Shown: one piece after another, positions 26,052 to 30,096 of the stretch
How the letters are laid out: each line of letters opens with the position of its first letter
Numbering within the stretch: position 1 is the stretch's first letter
Origin: Stramentimicrobium sp964525625
GTDB taxonomy: Bacteria > Atribacterota > Phoenicimicrobiia > Phoenicimicrobiales > Stramentimicrobiaceae
DNA length: 30,096 bases
Assembly (NCBI GenBank): GCA_964525625.1
Contig: CAZGKY010000010.1
Span: 1-30,096 of the forward strand
Reading direction: 5' to 3'
Translations under genes and position numbers: made by a program
Notes under the pieces: generated by a model
The model's input: only the letters and a program-made list of their open reading frames with translations
Database searches by the model: none
Told to the model about the DNA's origin: nothing

Positions 26052-27257
26052 TTATAAGTTTTGAAATGCATTTTTAAGGCGTTGCATAGCCGTGACTACT
26101 GTGGACTTAGGACAGGCAAAGTTAAATCTCATAAATCCTTCTCCTCCTGAGCCAAACCATTCTCCCAGATCTACGGCTATCTTTGCTTTTTCCAGTATTA
26201 AGGAATAGATTTCTTTGGTGCTCAATCCAGTTCCTTTAAAATCAATCCAGGCTAGGTATGTTCCCTCAGGTTTTTTCATTTGTACCTCAGGCAAATTTTT
26301 TTTGAGATAATCTATAACATAATCAAAGTTATTCTCAACATATTCTCTTAATTCTTCTACATAGCTATCCCCATGAAGATAAGCAGCTTCCCCAGCAATA
26401 GGAGCAAATACATTGGGTTCAGGATAATTATTAATAAGCATTCTCTTAGCCAGTCTTTCTCTTATTTCCTTATTTGGTATTACAATTAGGGAGGCAGCCA
26501 AGCCAGCTATATTAAATGTTTTACTGGGCGCGTAAGAGATGATAAGATTCTGCGTGATGGCATCTGGTAACTTTCCAGCTGTAATAAATTTTTGCCCTTT
26601 CATTATTAGATCAGCATGAATCTCATCAGAGAAAATTAATACTTCATTATCCACACAAATCTTACCGGCACGATGCAATTCGTCTCTAGTCCATACTCTA
26701 CCGACTGGATTATGGGGATTGCAAAGTATAATGAGTTTAGTATTGGGGTCTTTTGCCAATTCTGCTAAACCTTTAAAATCCATACTGTAAAAACCATTAT
26801 TTTCAATTAACTGGTTGTTTTGTACTCTTCTTCCACAATTAATAATACTTTCTCGAAAAGGATAGTAAACAGGATTTTGTATAATGACTCCATCGCCAGG
26901 TTTGGTAAACTCTTGAATAGTAGCATTTATTGAGGGTACTATTCCACTTATAAAGAGCATCCACTCAGTAGGGATTTGATAATCATAACGTCTATCAAAC
27001 CATCCTCCAGCAGCTTTTTTGAAAGCCTCTACAGCATCAGGTGAAACATACCCATAGATTCCATGTTCAGCTCTTTTTTTAACTGCTGTGATAACCTCAG
27101 ATGGACATAAAAAATCCGTATCGGCTATCCACATTCCTAAAGCTCCCTGAACATTGTAACCGGGAAATTTATGTTCAAAGCCCTGCCATTTTAGACTAAA
27201 AGAACCGCTATCACCGCCTCGTGGGATAATTTGATCAAAATTGTAATGTTTCTTCAT
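26052..27257 (-). CDS. MalY/PatB-type PLP aminotransferase (probable cystathionine beta-lyase)
   Basis: The 401-residue protein is a fold type I PLP enzyme of the class I/II aminotransferases, MalY/PatB subgroup. MWIADTDFLCPSEV near residue 42 is the subgroup's signature (usually WVADMDF). HNPVGRVWTRDEL lies near residue 182, FSDEIHADLIM carries the PLP-contacting Asp, and SYAPSKTFNIAGLAAS carries the Schiff-base Lys at about 236. Near the C-terminus FMRFNFACP holds the substrate carboxylate-binding Arg. Members cleave cystathionine or cysteine to homocysteine or sulphide, pyruvate and ammonia; some also control sugar regulons, as MalY does in E. coli. The RBS AGGAAGGGA lies before the ATG. 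The length is normal and the gene is monocistronic. Substrate choice between C-S lyase and aminotransferase cannot be decided here. Confidence 0.92.
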   Translation of the reverse strand: MKKHYNFDQIIPRGGDSGSFSLKWQGFEHKFPGYNVQGALGMWIADTDFLCPSEVITAVKKRAEHGIYGYVSPDAVEAFKKAAGGWFDRRYDYQIPTEWMLFISGIVPSINATIQEFTKPGDGVIIQNPVYYPFRESIINCGRRVQNNQLIENNGFYSMDFKGLAELAKDPNTKLIILCNPHNPVGRVWTRDELHRAGKICVDNEVLIFSDEIHADLIMKGQKFITAGKLPDAITQNLIISYAPSKTFNIAGLAASLIVIPNKEIRERLAKRMLINNYPEPNVFAPIAGEAAYLHGDSYVEELREYVENNFDYVIDYLKKNLPEVQMKKPEGTYLAWIDFKGTGLSTKEIYSLILEKAKIAVDLGEWFGSGGEGFMRFNFACPKSTVVTAMQRLKNAFQNL

Positions 27258-27516
27258 TTTCCCTTCCTCTTTTTTCTTATTATGTATATTTTGTTTAGAA
27301 ATAACATATATTAATTATTTGAAAACCTGATACCAAATTATTAATACTAGCTAGATTGTATCTATATTTTTAATTGATCTTTTAGTATTTAGTCCAAAAT
27401 AAATCCTTAAAAATATTTCTAATTTAGAAAAAACCTCTTTTTATTATCTTTCAGTGTACTAATATAAATAATATGGGTCAAGCTATAAAATGATAAGATA
27501 AAAAAGAAAGTGATTA

Positions 27517-27544
27517 TTGACTTTGTTATGGACATCTCTATAAT
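27517..27544 (+). promoter_or_regulatory. Sigma-70-type promoter of the YczE-like gene
   Basis: TTGACT at 27517-27522 and a perfect TATAAT at 27539-27544 are separated by 16 bases. Transcription would start near 27551 and leave a leader of about 76 bases before the GTG start. Confidence 0.7.
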
Positions 27545-27590
27545 AAACATTATATATGTTTCGAAGTACAAGATTTAGTTTATAATGTTT
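27545..27590 (+). repeat. Inverted repeat in the leader of the YczE-like gene
   Basis: AAACATTATA (27545-27554) and its exact complement TATAATGTTT (27581-27590) face each other across 26 bases, followed by TTT. The first arm also forms a near palindrome, AAACAT-TATAT-ATGTTT (27545-27561), directly downstream of the -10. It could be an operator, a weak attenuator, or chance in AT-rich DNA. Confidence 0.4.
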
Positions 27591-27626
27591 TTTACAAATT
27601 AATTTTTATTTATAAAGGTTTATCTG

Positions 27627-28280
27627 GTGAGAAATCTATACTTAACTCGTGTTTTTCAATTAATCTGGGGACTTTTTCTTTTTGCTCTTGGTATTGCCTT
27701 TACCATAAATGCACATATAGGATATGCTCCCTGGGATGTATTCCATGCCGGATTGGCCAAAACAACTAGTATTAGTATTGGTAATGCCTCAATTATAATT
27801 GGTATTATTGTTGGTCTCTTATCTATATTGCTTGGAGAAAAACTAGGACTAGGCACTATATTAAACATGGTATTAATTGGTATCTTTCTAGATATTATTA
27901 GGTTTCTTCATGTTATACCGATTGCAAATAATATAGTAGTCGGTATTATGATGTTAATTATAGGATTAATAGTCATTGCCATAGGAACTTACTTCTACAT
28001 GAAACCGGGATTGGGTGCAGGACCCCGGGACAGTTTAATGGTTGCCCTTACCAGAAAAACAGGTTTGCCTATTGGTATCTGTCGAGGAATGATTGAAGTA
28101 TTAGTAGTTATCATTGGTTGGAAACTTGGAGGTATGGTTGGAGTAGGAACTATATTAGCAGCATGTACTATAGGCTTTTGGGTACAAGTGATCTTTAAAT
28201 TTTTTAAATTTGATGCTACCAAAGTAAAGCACGATACAATTGATCATACCTGTAAAATTATCTTTTGTAATAATAAATAA
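27627..28280 (+). CDS. YczE/YyaS-like integral membrane protein
   Basis: The 217-residue protein is mostly hydrophobic, with about five membrane segments. It begins LTRVFQLIWGLFLFALGIAFTINAHIGYAPWDVFHAGLA and has a second half-repeat with GLGAGPRDSLMVALTRKTGLPIG, the hallmark G-x-G-P-R-D of YczE/YyaS proteins related to the YitT group. These are predicted inner-membrane transport or regulatory proteins of unknown substrate. It starts with GTG at 27627; AAAGG at 27614-27618 is a weak RBS, eight bases upstream. A good promoter stands upstream and the gene converges with the MFS gene. The family assignment is confident; function is not. Confidence 0.87.
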   Translation: MRNLYLTRVFQLIWGLFLFALGIAFTINAHIGYAPWDVFHAGLAKTTSISIGNASIIIGIIVGLLSILLGEKLGLGTILNMVLIGIFLDIIRFLHVIPIANNIVVGIMMLIIGLIVIAIGTYFYMKPGLGAGPRDSLMVALTRKTGLPIGICRGMIEVLVVIIGWKLGGMVGVGTILAACTIGFWVQVIFKFFKFDATKVKHDTIDHTCKIIFCNNK

Positions 28281-28305
28281 CACTGGCTTGTTAATTTATC
28301 TCAAA

Positions 28306-28332
28306 ATCATTTTGTACTAATGATAAGTTTTT
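28306..28332. terminator. Weak hairpin between convergent genes
   Basis: ATCATT (28306-28311) pairs with AATGAT (28319-28324) around a 7-base loop, followed by AAGTTTTTC. It lies 26 bases after the YczE-like stop and could end that transcript. The stem is short and AT-rich. Confidence 0.35.
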
Positions 28333-28346
28333 CATCTTATAAATTT

Positions 28347-29627
28347 TTATAAATCTACTTTTAAAATAGTAATATCACTTTTTAGATTTTTCCTTTTCTT
28401 TGTGGCAAGATAATATTGAGCAAAAGAAGCCCCCAGCATAATTATTCCCAGTAAAAACCAGCTTAAACTATAAGAGCTACTTAAGTCAGCAATATATCCA
28501 AAAATAGGGGGAGCAATCATCATTCCTGAACGCATGAACAGTGAAGCCAATCCTATAGCAATGCCCACATTCTCTTCTTCTACTACTTCAGCGATTGATG
28601 CGTTAAAAATTCCAGGCCAACCGTAGCCAGAAAAACCTAATAGAAATGCTGAGCAAAAAAGTATTACCTTAGGAAGACTTAAGTGGAAATATACAAGACT
28701 TATCATCATGGTAGTAAAAAAGAATAATAATCCCATATATAAAAAGGTTTTTCTCTTGTCGGATTTCAATATTTTATCGCAAAATATCCCCCAAGCAGCT
28801 CTTCCTATAATACTACCTAACTGGACAATGGCAAATCCTAGACCGGCAACTGTCTCAGATAAATTATAATCCAAAAATAAAAAAAGTGTGAAATGGGCAG
28901 TAATAGTATTTCCCATCATACCTAAAAAGAATCCAAAAACTGAAATTTTTATTAATTCTCTGTTTTTAAGCAATTGGAAGAAACATTGCCAAAAGGAAAG
29001 ATAATTTTTATTATCTTCCAGAAGGTTATTTTTTACTCTCTTTTTTTCCCGGTAAAATTGGTAGATAAATAAAGCAATGAGGAGAGCCATTAAACCAGGT
29101 AGTATTATTGTTTTTCTCCATCCAAGTATAGTGCCAAAGTGAGGCAATAATACAGCTCCCAGTAATCCCCCTATGGGAAAGGCCATACTTTGTATACCTA
29201 ACGCAGTGCTTCTCTGTTTTTGAGGAAACCAATTTACGATACATTTATTGACGGTAGGTAAATTAAGACTTATAGAAAGACCGGTAAGTGCAGCTAAAAA
29301 GAGAATTGCTGGAAAATTTGGAAGAATAGAATGTAGAATATACAAAATGCCCATTAGAGAACTGCTAATAACCAGACCCCATTTTGAACCTTTTATATCA
29401 ACCAGACGTCCAGTGTAAATAGACACAAAGGCTGAGGTAAGGTAGAATAATGTAGAATGCAATCCCAGTTGAGTCCTGGTTAAGTGGAATTCTTTTTGCA
29501 AAAAAGGAAATAAGGCAGCAAAACCGTCTCGATAAATACCAGCCATAATAGAAGTAAGAGAAATAATCAAGAGAATAGACCAATTAAAAAAATCTGTTGT
29601 TTTACTTTTCTTATTAATTATTTTCAT
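28347..29627 (-). CDS. Major facilitator superfamily transporter
   Basis: The 426-residue protein has the usual 12 membrane-segment pattern of an MFS carrier. The first part, YRDGFAALFPFLQKEFHLTR, then the loop GRLVDIKGSKWGLVISS between segments 2 and 3 (a variant of the G-x-L-x-D-R motif), are typical. The second half repeats the pattern with IGRAAWGIFCDKILKSDKRK. The general style resembles the oxalate/formate and monocarboxylate-type antiporters, so an organic anion is a plausible substrate, but none can be assigned. The ATG at 29627 has no good RBS; the upstream bases are AT-rich with a TATATT close to the start. It stands alone on this strand and converges with the YczE-like gene. Confidence 0.9.
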   Translation of the reverse strand: MKIINKKSKTTDFFNWSILLIISLTSIMAGIYRDGFAALFPFLQKEFHLTRTQLGLHSTLFYLTSAFVSIYTGRLVDIKGSKWGLVISSSLMGILYILHSILPNFPAILFLAALTGLSISLNLPTVNKCIVNWFPQKQRSTALGIQSMAFPIGGLLGAVLLPHFGTILGWRKTIILPGLMALLIALFIYQFYREKKRVKNNLLEDNKNYLSFWQCFFQLLKNRELIKISVFGFFLGMMGNTITAHFTLFLFLDYNLSETVAGLGFAIVQLGSIIGRAAWGIFCDKILKSDKRKTFLYMGLLFFFTTMMISLVYFHLSLPKVILFCSAFLLGFSGYGWPGIFNASIAEVVEEENVGIAIGLASLFMRSGMMIAPPIFGYIADLSSSYSLSWFLLGIIMLGASFAQYYLATKKRKNLKSDITILKVDL

Positions 29628-30096
29628 AGAATATAGTGAATAATTAAAAAATATTGCTATTTGGTAATTAAATTAATAATAAGTTTATTTAGTCCATAAC
29701 CTGGATAGACTATTGAATTATAAAAAACTAAACATTAAGTTAACTCAATCCAGTGTCATAGTCAATAATTTTTTCACTTATCATAAATTGAACATTACAT
29801 CCGCCTGACGGGTAGCTACAAAAACTTCTCCCAGAGGTTGGACTTTTTTCTTGCATATCTTTTGTTAGGATCTTTTTTATTAAATTTTATTGGATTATGT
29901 GGTAAAAAGTATAAACAATCGGGGCATCATAGTGATAAATTTAATACATAATATGATTATCTCCCAAAAAACTAACTATTTAATATAACTCAACTTTGAC
30001 ACCTGTTCTTTGAAAATCCTTTAAATACGGGACTTATAGCATTTAAAAACAGACGTACCACTACAGGGATACCTTATTCAGATGGCATTTCCTGGA
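29628..30096. other. Gene-free end of the window
   Basis: These 469 bases are AT-rich and carry no ORF with a start and RBS that I trust. A 38-codon minus-strand frame (29740-29856) and an open plus-strand frame running off the end from about 29998 are protein-like but unsupported. The region may hold the MFS promoter and the start of whatever lies to the right. Confidence 0.6.

Larger units (their letters stand above)
27258..27626. other. Divergent promoter region between the PLP enzyme and YczE-like genes
   Basis: These 369 AT-rich bases separate divergent genes. The plus-strand promoter is given separately. No clear minus-strand promoter is seen, and no ORF. A leader inverted repeat lies at 27545-27590. 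Confidence 0.6.

Noticed and set aside
29740..29856. A 38-codon minus-strand ORF with two Cys (CSYPSGGC)
   Set aside because: There is no RBS, no recognisable family and no partner gene; it could easily be chance.
29998..30096. Plus-strand open frame running off the window end (contains NTGLIAF and GIPYSDGISW)
   Set aside because: It reads like protein but has no start codon or RBS, and the short fragment matches nothing I can name.

Overview
The window is AT-rich DNA with strong AGGAGG-type ribosome binding sites, tight operons and standard stop codon use. It contains one scaffold gap of 10 Ns at 9238-9247, so it probably comes from a metagenome-assembled genome. The gene set includes a B12 mutase-like protein, a TAXI-TRAP transporter, an MttB-family methyltransferase and the GlgE pathway, with no respiratory genes. 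This suggests an anaerobic heterotroph, perhaps from Atribacterota or a similar deep-branching low-GC lineage. The lineage is inferred from overall style and is not proven.

Bases 1-11095 (+ strand) form a catabolic locus. It starts with the 3' part of a protein joining a glutamate-mutase-E-like barrel to a GlmL/MutL ATPase. Next come a fused TAXI-TRAP permease, its secreted substrate receptor and a small secreted Ig-like protein. These are followed by an AtuA-family protein, an MmgE/PrpD protein, a DUF4387 protein and an MttB-family methyltransferase. The layout suggests uptake of a small carboxylate or amino acid followed by corrinoid-linked rearrangement, dehydration and demethylation. The substrate cannot be read from the sequence. 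The N gap falsely fuses the PrpD and DUF4387 genes. The two flanks share the bases GAAA, and overlapping them restores a stop for one gene and a start with an RBS for the other.

Bases 11358-23199 (- strand) form an alpha-glucan locus. In transcription order it holds a small DUF5752-like protein, glgE, a treS-maltokinase fusion, glgB, a GH57/DUF3536 protein and malQ. Together TreS (trehalose to maltose), maltokinase (maltose to maltose-1-phosphate), GlgE (polymerisation) and GlgB (branching) make up the GlgE route of glycogen synthesis, with MalQ and GH57 for remodelling. The reading frame of glgE clearly continues about 207 bases upstream of its first ATG, but without a canonical start codon.

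Bases 23200-30096 hold mixed genes. These are a small secreted acidic protein with three clustered Cys, a gene-free stretch rich in inverted repeats, and a PlsC acyltransferase with a zinc ribbon and a PH-like tail. Then come a MalY/PatB-type PLP enzyme, a YczE-like membrane protein with a good promoter, and an MFS transporter. The last 470 bases contain no gene I can support. I found no tRNA, rRNA, CRISPR array or insertion sequence.
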